Assembly: GCA_016190245.1 (NCBI GenBank)
Contig: JACPQY010000024.1
Coordinates: forward strand, 166,502 to 230,501
DNA from: Nitrospirota bacterium
GTDB taxonomy: Bacteria; JACPQY01
Reading direction: 5' to 3'
DNA: 64,000 nt
A program made the position numbers and the translations under genes. The notes under the pieces are model-generated. The model was given only the letters and a program-made list of their open reading frames with translations. It did not search any database and was not told the origin of the DNA. Within the stretch, counting starts at the first letter, position 1, and every line of letters begins with the position of its first letter. Of this stretch, positions 1-7,698 are shown one piece after another.

Positions 1-1
1 G

Positions 2-145
2 TCGGACGTGGCCCTCGCCCTCCTCGTCATGGGCGTGATCATCGCCCCGCCGCTCATCTACCCCTATCGCGCGTGGCCGCGTGAGGGCAAGGCCCTCTCC
101 CTGACCACCCGGGTGCCGCACGGCGCTGCGCCGCGACCCGCCTGA
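2..145 (+). CDS. C-terminal fragment of an integral membrane protein (partial at window edge)
   Basis: An open frame enters from the left edge and ends at a TGA at 143-145, giving the last 47 residues of a protein. It carries one clear hydrophobic segment (residues 4-20, rich in Val, Leu, Ile and ending in Pro-Pro-Leu-Ile-Tyr), then a basic, polar tail. The next gene starts 8 nt downstream on the same strand, so it may share a transcript. The family cannot be named from this piece. Confidence 0.5.
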   Translation, partial: SDVALALLVMGVIIAPPLIYPYRAWPREGKALSLTTRVPHGAAPRPA

Positions 146-153
146 AGCGGAAC

Positions 154-1302
154 ATGACCATGCCCATGCCCAAGCGCCGCGGCCGGCAGCTCATGGACGG
201 AGTACTCCACACCGACCCGGGCTGCTTCGTCCTGTGCGAATCGGACGCGGCGCAGGAGCTCAGGAGGCTCGTCCCCGAACCGCTGGAGCCGGGACGTAGG
301 GTCCTCCTCATGCTGAACCGCTATCCCGAGGGCCTCTCCCTCGGAAACTCGCGGCTTGAGGAGGTGGAACCCTACTCCGAGAGCATCATCTGCATCGAGA
401 CGGACAAGGGCTGGTACAACTCGCACATCTGGCTGACGGACGACGTGGGCCTGATCGGCGGACGCGAGGGAATCGGGATGCCCAAGTTCCTCGCCGATCA
501 CGAGCTCCGATGGGCGGGGCGAACCTTCGAGGGCCGCGTGACCCGCCGCGGAGCGTTCCTCTTCTCGATCCGCGCCGGCGGGCTCGCGAGGACGAGCGCG
601 CCCGCTCTCCCCTTCGGGCCGAGCGAGCGGATGGTCACGCTGCGCCAGATACCCGCCCCGGGGATGGTTGGCCTCACCTCGAAGGAACTGATGTTCACGC
701 GGCTGACCTATCGAGTAGAGGACGTGCGTGAGTCGGAGGATGTTCGGGTTGAGCTCGGGAATGCCCCCAACACCCCTTTGAGCCGCCTTGCCCCGCTCAG
801 GCCCCTGAAGGCATGGGTGGGCCGCAGCCACATTTTTCTCACGTTCACGCCGGAGACGATCCCGCTCGATCCCCGCATAATCCACCTCCCGCAGTATTTC
901 CTCCCCATGGAGAAGTACTTCGGCGCCGCAGCGGCCGATTTCCTCAACGACCGGCTGAACGCGGTCTACTCGAACGGAGGTCCGGGCCGCGCCGTCCTCC
1001 GAAGGTGGGTTCCCCGGCGCGGCGAGCGCGCGGTGGATATCCGCGTGAAAGGCATGCCGGACCTTCCCGCGATCCGCCTCACCCTCGAGCGCACGCGTTT
1101 CCAAGTGGGAAAGGCCGATGCGAACCGCCCGGCCGACCTCGCCGTCGAGGGCTACATGCGAACCTTCTGGGACATTCTCACCGGCGACGCCCGACCGCTC
1201 ACCGCATGGCTAAAGGGCGAGATCACGATCCGGCCGAGACTGGCGGTCGGCGCGCACCTCGCGGCCCTATCTATTTTCGCGCCCCAAGGAGGCCGACCAT
1301 GA
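154..1302 (+). CDS. Acetoacetate decarboxylase-like protein fused to an SCP2-type lipid-binding domain
   Basis: 382 aa in two parts. Residues about 15-245 match the acetoacetate decarboxylase (ADC) fold, with the hallmark GGREGIGMPK at 102-111. In the clostridial enzyme the equivalent Lys (K115) forms the Schiff base; here it is K111, but the neighbouring second Lys is Phe112. Residues about 270-375 look like an SCP2 sterol-carrier domain (residual charge and hydrophobic pattern ending in a helix AVGAHLAALSIF). The stop overlaps the ATG of the following flavin oxidoreductase (ATGA), so the two are translationally coupled. A likely role is decarboxylation or binding of a hydrophobic beta-keto acid, but this is inference. 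ATG at 160 is an alternative start; no strong Shine-Dalgarno is visible. Confidence 0.75.
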   Translation: MTMPMPKRRGRQLMDGVLHTDPGCFVLCESDAAQELRRLVPEPLEPGRRVLLMLNRYPEGLSLGNSRLEEVEPYSESIICIETDKGWYNSHIWLTDDVGLIGGREGIGMPKFLADHELRWAGRTFEGRVTRRGAFLFSIRAGGLARTSAPALPFGPSERMVTLRQIPAPGMVGLTSKELMFTRLTYRVEDVRESEDVRVELGNAPNTPLSRLAPLRPLKAWVGRSHIFLTFTPETIPLDPRIIHLPQYFLPMEKYFGAAAADFLNDRLNAVYSNGGPGRAVLRRWVPRRGERAVDIRVKGMPDLPAIRLTLERTRFQVGKADANRPADLAVEGYMRTFWDILTGDARPLTAWLKGEITIRPRLAVGAHLAALSIFAPQGGRP

Positions 1303-2561
1303 ACGCCCTTTTCAAACCCATCCGAATCGGAGCCCGTGAAGTAAAGAACCGGCTGGTCAAGACGGCCACGTTCGAGACGATGGGCACGCCGGACGGATAC
1401 ATTACGCAGCAATACGTGGACTGGTACGCGGCCCTCGCACGCGGCGGTGTGGGGATGATCCACACGGGCATCGTCTATCCCCAGGCCGCGGGACAGGCCT
1501 CGCCCCACGAGGTGGGGATCGAGAAGGACGAGCGAATCGCCGGCTTCCGGCGACTCGCCGAGGCGGTCCACCAATACGACGGCCTGATCCTCGCCCAACT
1601 CCACCACCCGGGCCGCCAGTTCTTCCCCACGCCCGACCTCCCCGGTGAGGTGGTCGGCCCTTCGCCGGTAAGAAACCTCATCTCGCGCATCACTCCACGG
1701 CAGCTCACCATCGCCGAGATCGAGGGACTCATCTCGGCCTGGGCCGCGGCGGCGCGGCGGGCCGAAGAGGCCGGGCTGGACGGCGTTCAGCTCCACATCG
1801 CCCACGGCTACCTCATTCACGCGTTCATCTCCGGCCGGACGAACCGGAGAACGGATGTCTATGGCGGATCGCTGGACGACCGGCTCAAGCTCGTGCGAGA
1901 CCTCGTGGCCGCCGTGCGCGCAAAGACGGGACCGACGTTCCTCGTCACGGTGAAAATCAACGGCGCGGATGGACTCCCCCCCGGCGGGGTCACACCGCGT
2001 ATCGCTGCCGATGTCGCCGAGCGCATCTCCTCGCTTCCGATCGACGCCATCGAGGTGAGCCGGGGCACGTACGAATATCCGAGCACCGTCCGCGGAGACC
2101 TCTTCTTCCCGCTGATGCTCAGCAAGGGCCTCGGGAAGCACCTCCCCTCCTATATAAAAGCTGTCGCCTATGCCCTTGCGCCGGTGCTCGCGGTGGCCCT
2201 GCGATACCGCGAAGGCTTCAACATGGATGCGGTGCGGTTGATCCGGCCGAAGACGCGCAAACCGCTCATCGCCCTCGGGGGATTCAAGACGCCCTCCGTG
2301 ATGGCGCGGATCGTTGAGAGCGGCGAGGCGGACATGATCTCCATGGGTCGCCAACTCGTCGCAGATCCCGACCTCCCGAACAAGATCCGCGACGGAGGCG
2401 AGATCAACGTATGCACGTTCTGCAACAAGTGCATCGCCCTCGTCGGGGTGAAACCGGCGCTCTGCTACAAAGACGTGGACGTGGAGACCGTGTCGCCGCC
2501 GATTTCCGGGGCGATCCGTGACCACGCGGGCGACCCGGTTCGCCTCGCTGCCGCGAGCTGA
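1299..2561 (+). CDS. NADH:flavin oxidoreductase, old yellow enzyme family
   Basis: 420 aa, a single FMN-binding TIM barrel without the extra FAD/NAD domains of 2,4-dienoyl-CoA reductase. Family motifs are present: QLHHPGRQ at 100-107, the active-site pair in HIAHGYL (H166, H169), the NRRTDVYGGS stretch at 182-191, and the FMN phosphate region around LGGF...SMGRQLVADPDLPNK (327-362). Four Cys (372, 375, 378, 389) sit where dienoyl-CoA reductases carry a 4Fe-4S cluster, although the spacing CxxCxxC differs. It reduces an activated C=C bond, probably of an unsaturated acyl or terpenoid carbonyl compound. The start is set by the ATGA overlap with the ADC-SCP2 gene; longer in-frame extension upstream overlaps that gene and is not used. 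Confidence 0.85.
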   Translation: MNALFKPIRIGAREVKNRLVKTATFETMGTPDGYITQQYVDWYAALARGGVGMIHTGIVYPQAAGQASPHEVGIEKDERIAGFRRLAEAVHQYDGLILAQLHHPGRQFFPTPDLPGEVVGPSPVRNLISRITPRQLTIAEIEGLISAWAAAARRAEEAGLDGVQLHIAHGYLIHAFISGRTNRRTDVYGGSLDDRLKLVRDLVAAVRAKTGPTFLVTVKINGADGLPPGGVTPRIAADVAERISSLPIDAIEVSRGTYEYPSTVRGDLFFPLMLSKGLGKHLPSYIKAVAYALAPVLAVALRYREGFNMDAVRLIRPKTRKPLIALGGFKTPSVMARIVESGEADMISMGRQLVADPDLPNKIRDGGEINVCTFCNKCIALVGVKPALCYKDVDVETVSPPISGAIRDHAGDPVRLAAAS

Positions 2562-2585
2562 GATGAACATCTCAATCCCCGTCGA

Positions 2586-3608
2586 ATGAAAGCGCTCGTC
2601 ACGGGCGGAGCGGGTTTCGTCGGCTCGCACGTCGTCAAGACCCTGCTCGCCAAAGGCATCGAGACGCGGGTCCTCCAACTGCCAAAAGAGGACACACGCA
2701 ATCTGAAGGGCCTGGAGTACGAGCCGATCGTCGGCGACCTCACGGATCCCTCCTGCCTCGAAAAGGCCGTGAAGGGATGCGATTGGGTTTTCCACGTCGC
2801 CGCCATCTATGCTCTGTGGCTCCCGAAACCCGAGCGGATGCGGCAGGTGAACGTAGAAGGCACGCGCAACATCCTCCGCGCAGCCGAGAAGGCCGGCGTG
2901 AAGAAGGTGGTGCACACCAGCACGATCGCGGCCTTCAGCGGGCAGGGTGTGAACCAGGATGTGACCGAAAAGAGTCCCTTCAGCCTTCAGCACACGGGCG
3001 ATCTCTACTGCATCACAAAGTACGAGGCTCACAAGGTGGCGGAGGAATTCGCGGCGCGCGGCCTGGATGTCTCCATCGCTGCGCCGTGCGGCCCGATCGG
3101 CCCGGGAGACGTGGCGCCGACACCCACGGGCCGGTTCTTCCTCGCCACGGTGAACATGCCCATCACATTCATGATCGACATGCAGGCCAACCTCGTGGAT
3201 GTGAGGGACGTCGCGGCGGGCCATATCCTCGCGGCGGAAAAAGGACGCCGGGGCGAGAGCTACCTCCTCGGGAACGGGAACTACGCCTATCGCGAGATCG
3301 CCGATCTGGTGATGCGCATCACGGGCGTGCGCAAAACTGTCGTTACCCTCCCCAACTCCGCCGCCGCGGCGGCCGCCCGGGTGGCGCTCTTCCTGGCGGA
3401 CCACGTGACGCACCGACCGCCGCTCCTCACGCCGGCCACTGTGGCGATCCGTCGCTACGGTCTGCGGGCGGACTGCACGAAGGCGTTTACCGAACTCGGG
3501 CTCCCGCGAACGCCCTTGGAAACGTCAGTTCGGGACGCCCTGATCTGGTTTGCCCGGAACGGCTACATCAAGAACGAAAAAGTCCTCCGGAACCTTCCCC
3601 GGTCCTGA
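2586..3608 (+). CDS. Extended SDR, NAD-dependent epimerase/dehydratase (HpnA-like)
   Basis: 340 aa. The N-terminus has the Rossmann motif TGGAGFVG (6-13), followed by a DLTD strand (51-54). The catalytic Ser112 lies in HTST and the Tyr141-Lys145 pair in YCITK. The stretch GPGDVAPTPTGR is typical of the hopanoid-associated sugar epimerase HpnA subgroup, which is why I prefer that subgroup to a generic UDP-sugar epimerase or dihydroflavonol-reductase-like SDR. It lies 24 nt after the OYE gene on the same strand, suggesting one transcription unit for modification of a lipid or sugar-lipid. No hopanoid cyclase is in the window, so the substrate is unproven. Confidence 0.75.
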   Translation: MKALVTGGAGFVGSHVVKTLLAKGIETRVLQLPKEDTRNLKGLEYEPIVGDLTDPSCLEKAVKGCDWVFHVAAIYALWLPKPERMRQVNVEGTRNILRAAEKAGVKKVVHTSTIAAFSGQGVNQDVTEKSPFSLQHTGDLYCITKYEAHKVAEEFAARGLDVSIAAPCGPIGPGDVAPTPTGRFFLATVNMPITFMIDMQANLVDVRDVAAGHILAAEKGRRGESYLLGNGNYAYREIADLVMRITGVRKTVVTLPNSAAAAAARVALFLADHVTHRPPLLTPATVAIRRYGLRADCTKAFTELGLPRTPLETSVRDALIWFARNGYIKNEKVLRNLPRS

Positions 3609-3668
3609 CCAGCCAGTGCCAACCCGGCTCGCACCGGCCGGGCTCGACGTGTGGGGCACCCCGCCACC

Positions 3669-3833
3669 TCAGGGCACACTCATACTCGGGTGGGAGCGGG
3701 CCAGCTTGCCCGAACTTAGCAGCGGAGTCGAAGCCTTGCTGGACAGCATTTGGGCCGTCACGAGGAGGACGAACCCCACCATGCTTGCCGCCACGATCCA
3801 GAGACCCATGCCTACGTACCCGTTCTTTCTCAT
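3669..3833 (-). CDS. Possible small single-pass membrane protein
   Basis: A 54-aa frame that starts MRKNGYVGMGLW, has one hydrophobic helix (about residues 8-28) and a polar Ser/Pro-rich tail. A G-rich stretch (GGGGG) lies about 10 nt upstream of the ATG at 3831-3833. The rest of the 3609-4112 gap between the epimerase and the convergent acyl-CoA dehydrogenase shows no other coding signal. No family is recognised and it could be a chance frame. Confidence 0.3.
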   Translation of the reverse strand: MRKNGYVGMGLWIVAASMVGFVLLVTAQMLSSKASTPLLSSGKLARSHPSMSVP

Positions 3834-4112
3834 GGGAACAAGACCCCCTTTCCGGGTCGTTCCCGCCACTCATTCTGGCCAAGGCGTGGTGTCACAATAC
3901 ATCAAGATTCGACGTCTGAAAAGCTGGTTTTCTTCCGAGCAAGGCACAAACGTCATTGGTCGCCCCCCGGGGGACAGGCCAACGCCGCTTGCCAGAACAA
4001 ATAGCGGGAAATCAGTATGTCAGCGGTGGGCTCAGGTGCGGCCTGCCCCGCCGCCCACCACTCCGCGATCCAAGACCGAGGGTCGAGAGAAGCTCCGAGC
4101 CTCCCTACCGAC

Positions 4113-5309
4113 TCAGTACGACCTCGGCATCCCGAGCACGTGCTCGCTGATGTAGTTGAGAATCATCTCCTTCGAGATGGGAGCCGTGCGCAAGAGCCGC
4201 GTGCCCTCCCAGTAGTAGATCAGGCCGTACTCCTCGGAGAAGCCGTAGCCGCCGTGCGTCTGGATGGCACGGTCCACCGACTTGATGGCCACCTCGGCCG
4301 CCTGGTACTTCGCCATGTTGGCCCACGTGCCGACCTGTGCCGGGTCAAAACCCTTGTCGAATGCCCAAGCCGCCTTGTACATGAGCAGCCGCGCGCCTTC
4401 CAACTCGATCTTGCATTCCGCCAGCGGATGTTGAAGCCCCTGATACACGCCGATGGGCTGGTCGCGGAAGACCTTTCGCTGGCTGGCGTACTCCACGGCC
4501 TTCCCGATCACGTAGTCGGACATCCCCACGGCCGTGGCCGCGGCAAGAATCCGCTCGGGGTTGAGCGTGTTGAACAGGGCCATCGAGCCCATGTTCTCCT
4601 GCCCGATGAGGTTCTCCGCGGGCACTTTCACATCATCGAAGAAGATCGTGAACTGCCTCATGCCCTCGATGCCGTGTGTCGGGATCACCTGAAGCTCGAT
4701 GCCCTTGCTCTTGCAGTCCACCATGAAGAGCGAGAGGCCGAACGCCTTGGGCAGACCCTGCTTGGCGAGCTCGTCCACCGTGGTCGTGCGCGCCACGACG
4801 AGCATGTAGTCGGCCGCGTCCACGCCGGTGATGAAGGTCTTCTGGCCCGAGAGACTGTACGCCGAGCCGTTCTTCCGCGCGACGGTCTTGAGGCGGAACG
4901 TATTGCTGCCCGCGTCCGGCTCGGTGAGGGCAAAGGCGAACTTGAGCTTGCCCTGGGCCACGCCGGGAAGGAACCGCCGCTTCATCTCCTCGCTGCCGTT
5001 GCGGAGGATGCAGAGCGAGTCCATCGTTGTGAGGATCGTGAGTGCCGTTCCGAAACCGTGGCTGCCCATCGTCTCGGAGGCAACCACCATGGCCGTGAGA
5101 CCCAGTCCCGTGCCGCCGTACTCCGCTGGGATCAGGCTGCCCATGATGCCGGCCTCCGCAAGGGCATCCCAAAGCTCCTGGGGAAATTTCTTCTCCTTCA
5201 GGACCATCTTGCGGAACTCCTCGCGGCGCGGGGCGAACCGCTTGATCATGTCGTCGACGGTCTTCTGGATCATCTTGTGTTCTTCGCTGAGCTCGAAATC
5301 CATCGCCAT
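4113..5309 (-). CDS. Acyl-CoA dehydrogenase
   Basis: 398 aa, the normal length for the family. The N-terminal helical domain begins FELSEEHKMIQKTV; the middle beta domain has FALTEPDAGSN (FAD/substrate contact) and the C-terminal helical domain has QTHGGYGFSEE. The expected catalytic Glu is present in YWEGT (E368). It catalyses FAD-dependent alpha,beta-dehydrogenation of an acyl-CoA and passes electrons to ETF; neither etfAB nor an acyl-CoA ligase is in the window. An excellent Shine-Dalgarno (AAGGAGG, 7 nt before ATG) fixes the start. It faces the epimerase convergently and may be followed by its own terminator-poor gap. Confidence 0.92.
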   Translation of the reverse strand: MAMDFELSEEHKMIQKTVDDMIKRFAPRREEFRKMVLKEKKFPQELWDALAEAGIMGSLIPAEYGGTGLGLTAMVVASETMGSHGFGTALTILTTMDSLCILRNGSEEMKRRFLPGVAQGKLKFAFALTEPDAGSNTFRLKTVARKNGSAYSLSGQKTFITGVDAADYMLVVARTTTVDELAKQGLPKAFGLSLFMVDCKSKGIELQVIPTHGIEGMRQFTIFFDDVKVPAENLIGQENMGSMALFNTLNPERILAAATAVGMSDYVIGKAVEYASQRKVFRDQPIGVYQGLQHPLAECKIELEGARLLMYKAAWAFDKGFDPAQVGTWANMAKYQAAEVAIKSVDRAIQTHGGYGFSEEYGLIYYWEGTRLLRTAPISKEMILNYISEHVLGMPRSY

Positions 5310-5434
5310 GGTAATTCCTCCTTAGGTGGTCCCCTTGTGGACCCCGGTTTCCTCCCATAACCCAGATTCGCGCGGGCGTCCACCGAGTTCGGCACTCGCT
5401 CGGGCCGAGCACGCCCCTCTACGAGACCCGCCCT

Positions 5435-6064
5435 CTACAACCACCCCCACGAAGCGAAAACGGCAAGGCAGACCGCGTCGAACGCGTACAGGAAGCCCAC
5501 CGTCGTCGCCTTTCGGCGCACCGTCGGCATGTCATGCACCCAAGAGGCCGTGAGAAACATCGGGAGGTAGCCGAAAAGGAAGATCAGCCACGGCGACCGG
5601 GCCGACCACCACGGGTAGTCCCACGCCAAGGCCCCGATCGAGTTGAGGGCGATCTCAACAAGCACGCAGATCACGCTGAACCCGCACGCGATCACGAGGC
5701 GGTTGGGCAGCCCGGCCAGCTTCATCGCCCTGTCGCGGGGCAGCACCTGGGCGACAGCCACACCCATGACGAGGAACATCAGACAGATCTCGATGTTGAG
5801 GCCGATCACAATCAGATAGGCCGTTCCCGCCGGCGCGCCCCAGATCGGCGCGTACTGCGTGAAGTGGAACACGAGCCCGTTGACGATTTCGTTGAACCAG
5901 TCCACCCCCCACAGGGCCAGCCCCGCGAACACGATGTCCCAGTTTTTCCGCCCGATCTCGACGTGATAGATGTAGATCGCGATCACGAGGATCGGGATAA
6001 CATGCCACTGGAAATGCGACCCATCCCTCAGGATGGACATCGCTTGGGCGGCCGAGGGTGTCAT
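5435..6064 (-). CDS. Polytopic membrane protein of unknown function
   Basis: 209 aa with about six hydrophobic segments (roughly residues 19-36, 43-62, 79-103, 124-146, 157-172, 188-207). Trp and aromatic residues cluster near the membrane edges, and there is a conserved-looking loop with HFTQYAPIWGAPAGTAY. No catalytic signature is seen and I do not recognise the family. It lies downstream of palindrome copy A (6168-6201), about 104 nt before its ATG, so it may belong to the regulon of the neighbouring winged-helix protein. Confidence 0.7.
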   Translation of the reverse strand: MTPSAAQAMSILRDGSHFQWHVIPILVIAIYIYHVEIGRKNWDIVFAGLALWGVDWFNEIVNGLVFHFTQYAPIWGAPAGTAYLIVIGLNIEICLMFLVMGVAVAQVLPRDRAMKLAGLPNRLVIACGFSVICVLVEIALNSIGALAWDYPWWSARSPWLIFLFGYLPMFLTASWVHDMPTVRRKATTVGFLYAFDAVCLAVFASWGWL

Positions 6065-6167
6065 CTCGCGCCCCGCACCCTACCCCGCGCCGCGGCCACG
6101 GTCAACGCGAGGAACATGTCCGCGCGTCCCGCTCCACCATCGAGCGCGCCCCCAGCGGTCGCTTCAC

Positions 6168-6201
6168 TACTGTACACTGACCGGCCGTCTTATGTACAGT
6201 A
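6168..6201. promoter_or_regulatory. 34-bp tripartite palindrome, copy A
   Basis: Outer arms TACTGTACA (6168-6176) and TGTACAGTA (6193-6201) are perfect inverted repeats, separated by 16 nt whose centre reads CCGGCCGT. Read on the minus strand it begins with the same 20 bases as copy C. It lies between the regulator gene and the membrane protein gene, in the probable promoter region of the latter. The same layout occurs at 6891 and 7092. Confidence 0.75.
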
Positions 6202-6233
6202 AAGATCGCCGGCCTGCACACCTGCCGGGCCCA

Positions 6234-6884
6234 TCAAGGCGGGAGGAGGATCATCTCCCCCCAGCAGCAATAGGGCATCACGCCCAAGTCCTCCATGCGT
6301 TCGAGCGTCGGCCGCAGCCGGGCGGGAGGGCCGACGTAGTAGCTGCCGTTGAGCTGAATGAAACCGAACCCGAGAAGACACCTCCGCGCCCGTGCCCGAT
6401 CCTTCCGCAAGCGTTCGGGGATGTCATACGAGATGAACGCAGCCCGCCGCTTGCCCAGACCGACCGATCGCGCGAGCATCCGTCGGAGCCCGTGGAAGCG
6501 GTCCTGGCGGCTCATCTTCCTGGCGGCCTTCTCGACTTCGGCCAACCGCCTCCCCGTGACCCCTTGCCCTCCGGCGCCGGTGGAATCCGAAGCCCGTTCC
6601 CACTCCGGAAGGCTTCGTGCCCCCTTGGGCGTCAGCGCAATCCGTTTCTGTCTACGCAGTCCCTGCATCCTGACCAGCCCGGCTGCGGCCAGGCGGTAGA
6701 GGTAGCGGTACGTATGCGCGGACCTGCGGCTCGGATTCTGATCCACAAACACGAACTGTTCTCGTAGGCTCAAGACACGCACCAGTTCGTTGACGAGGAT
6801 GGGCGCGGCCACGTCCTGGGCGAGGACCCGGAGGATGGCGAGATTCAACCGGCTGCGGACTCGGCGGCGTTCCCCGGGCGTCAT
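6234..6884 (-). CDS. Winged-helix DNA-binding protein with a Cas2/PaaX-like C-terminal domain
   Basis: 216 aa. Residues about 10-90 form a winged-helix candidate (helices around AILRVLAQDV and the recognition stretch RSAHTYRYLYRLAAAGLV, then a RIALTPKG wing). Residues about 147-216 have the Cas2-like ferredoxin pattern AFISYDIPERLRKDRAR...GF.QLNGSYYVGP, also found at the end of PaaX-type repressors. There is no CRISPR array or other cas gene nearby, so a transcriptional repressor is the better reading. Palindrome copy B ends 7 nt before its ATG, which implies autoregulation. The -10-like TACAGT inside that palindrome is 7 nt from the ATG, so the mRNA could be leaderless. Confidence 0.65.
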   Translation of the reverse strand: MTPGERRRVRSRLNLAILRVLAQDVAAPILVNELVRVLSLREQFVFVDQNPSRRSAHTYRYLYRLAAAGLVRMQGLRRQKRIALTPKGARSLPEWERASDSTGAGGQGVTGRRLAEVEKAARKMSRQDRFHGLRRMLARSVGLGKRRAAFISYDIPERLRKDRARARRCLLGFGFIQLNGSYYVGPPARLRPTLERMEDLGVMPYCCWGEMILLPP

Positions 6885-6890
6885 GCCGGA

Positions 6891-6924
6891 TACTGTACAC
6901 TAGACGGCCGTCCAATGTACAGCA
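6891..6924. promoter_or_regulatory. 34-bp tripartite palindrome, copy B
   Basis: TACTGTACA (6891-6899), then CTAG, the self-complementary core ACGGCCGT (6904-6911), CCAA, and TGTACAGCA (6916-6924, one mismatch to the perfect arm). It sits directly upstream of the regulator start codon at 6884 and would overlap its promoter. Confidence 0.75.
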
Positions 6925-7091
6925 AGACCCCCGCCATGGGTGACCCAATCGAGAGGCGGCGTTCCCCACCACCCTGCCGGTCCAGACCGCTGCGAGACCG
7001 TGGGCAAATCCCTCCCAGACGACATCATCCCGCGCCGGCGGCGGGACGTCGGCTGAGCCTCGCGAGCCGCGCACCTGACTCGTGGTGCGTA

Positions 7092-7125
7092 TACTGTACA
7101 TAAGACGGCCGTTCACTGTACAGTA
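7092..7125. promoter_or_regulatory. 34-bp tripartite palindrome, copy C
   Basis: TACTGTACA (7092-7100), TAAG, core ACGGCCGT (7105-7112), TCAC, TGTACAGTA (7117-7125). Both outer arms and the core are perfect. It lies about 140 nt upstream of the small helical-protein gene starting at 7268 and could control it. The remainder of 6925-7230 shows no coding signal. Confidence 0.75.
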
Positions 7126-7230
7126 GAAACGGAGGCCGTCGCGGACCGCCGCGCCTCCCGATACGTGGCTGTGCCGTCGCCGACGGGGCGGCGGTGGGTC
7201 GCAAGCCCCAAGCCTGATCCCCAAGGACCG

Positions 7231-7265
7231 TTGACGCTGGGCGCACCGCGTGCGCCCAGCGTCAA
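7231..7265. promoter_or_regulatory. 15-bp perfect hairpin directly before a start codon
   Basis: TTGACGCTGGGCGCA (7231-7245), loop CCGCG, and its exact complement at 7251-7265. It ends 2 nt before the ATG at 7268 and leaves no room for a separate Shine-Dalgarno. In RNA it would be very stable, so it may limit translation of the downstream gene; as DNA it could be an operator or a terminator of upstream transcription. Confidence 0.6.
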
Positions 7266-7267
7266 CG

Positions 7268-7684
7268 ATGAAGACAACCATGCCCACTGACGGCTTCGCT
7301 GAGGCCGTCCGCTATTACAGAAACGCCCGTGAGTTGCTCGGTCGGTGCAAGGTGGAGGACAACCGCTACGAATACATGAAACCGGTCAGGGAGTCCTTCG
7401 GCACGGCTTGGCTCGCCTTCGATCACGCCGCCAAGGTCGCACTGATCCAGAGTGGAGTTGATCCGAAGAAGATGCCCAGAACGTGGGATGCGCTCCTGGC
7501 GGAGGTCAGGAAGCGCCTCGACGCGCACAACGGCAAGCTCGTCCGGCTCCTGAGCGACGCCTACCAAGTCGTCCACATCGCAGGCTACTACCACGGGGAA
7601 TTCCGCTTCGCCCCCTTGGCCAAGGACGGTCTGCAGGTGGTCCGTCAAGGCATCGGAAAACTCTCCGGCCGACGGATCGGTTGA
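7268..7684 (+). CDS. Small helical protein, paralogue of the protein at 42013-42432
   Basis: 138 aa, predicted mostly helical. It shares long blocks with the product of 42013-42432: RYYRNARELLGR, KPVRESFGTAWLA, MPR.W, NG.LV.LL..AY..VH.AGYY and a C-terminal LSGR. The layout recalls DUF5618/HEPN-like bundles, but I cannot assign it firmly and see no catalytic motif. The paralogue starts just before GFDEAIRYY, which supports ATG 7268 or ATG 7280 here rather than the GTG at 7250, which lies inside the hairpin. Context is palindrome copy C and the hairpin upstream, and a decayed gene converging from the right. Confidence 0.6.
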   Translation: MKTTMPTDGFAEAVRYYRNARELLGRCKVEDNRYEYMKPVRESFGTAWLAFDHAAKVALIQSGVDPKKMPRTWDALLAEVRKRLDAHNGKLVRLLSDAYQVVHIAGYYHGEFRFAPLAKDGLQVVRQGIGKLSGRRIG

Positions 7685-7698
7685 AAGTCGCAGGTCTG

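Noticed and set aside
1152-3413. Long minus-strand open frame opposite the OYE and epimerase genes
   Set aside because: It is a high-GC shadow: the plus-strand proteins have clear motifs, this one has none and a skewed His/Arg/Asp composition. The same applies to 15946-18327 and 27742-29409 on the minus strand.
6234-7125. CRISPR-Cas locus because of the Cas2-like domain and repeated sequences
   Set aside because: Only three palindromes with unequal spacing (723 and 201 nt), no spacers of uniform length, and no cas genes.
6168-7125. loxP-like recombination sites (34 bp with inverted arms)
   Set aside because: Arm and core sizes (9-16-9 with a symmetric core) do not match 13-8-13 sites and no recombinase is adjacent; an operator fits better.
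7250-7267. GTG 7250 as start of the helical protein
   Set aside because: It lies inside the hairpin and adds residues absent from the paralogue at 42 kb.
6652-7287. Minus-strand frame through the palindrome region
   Set aside because: Its repeated YCT.NGRLMYS-like peptide is only the palindromes translated; composition is non-coding.
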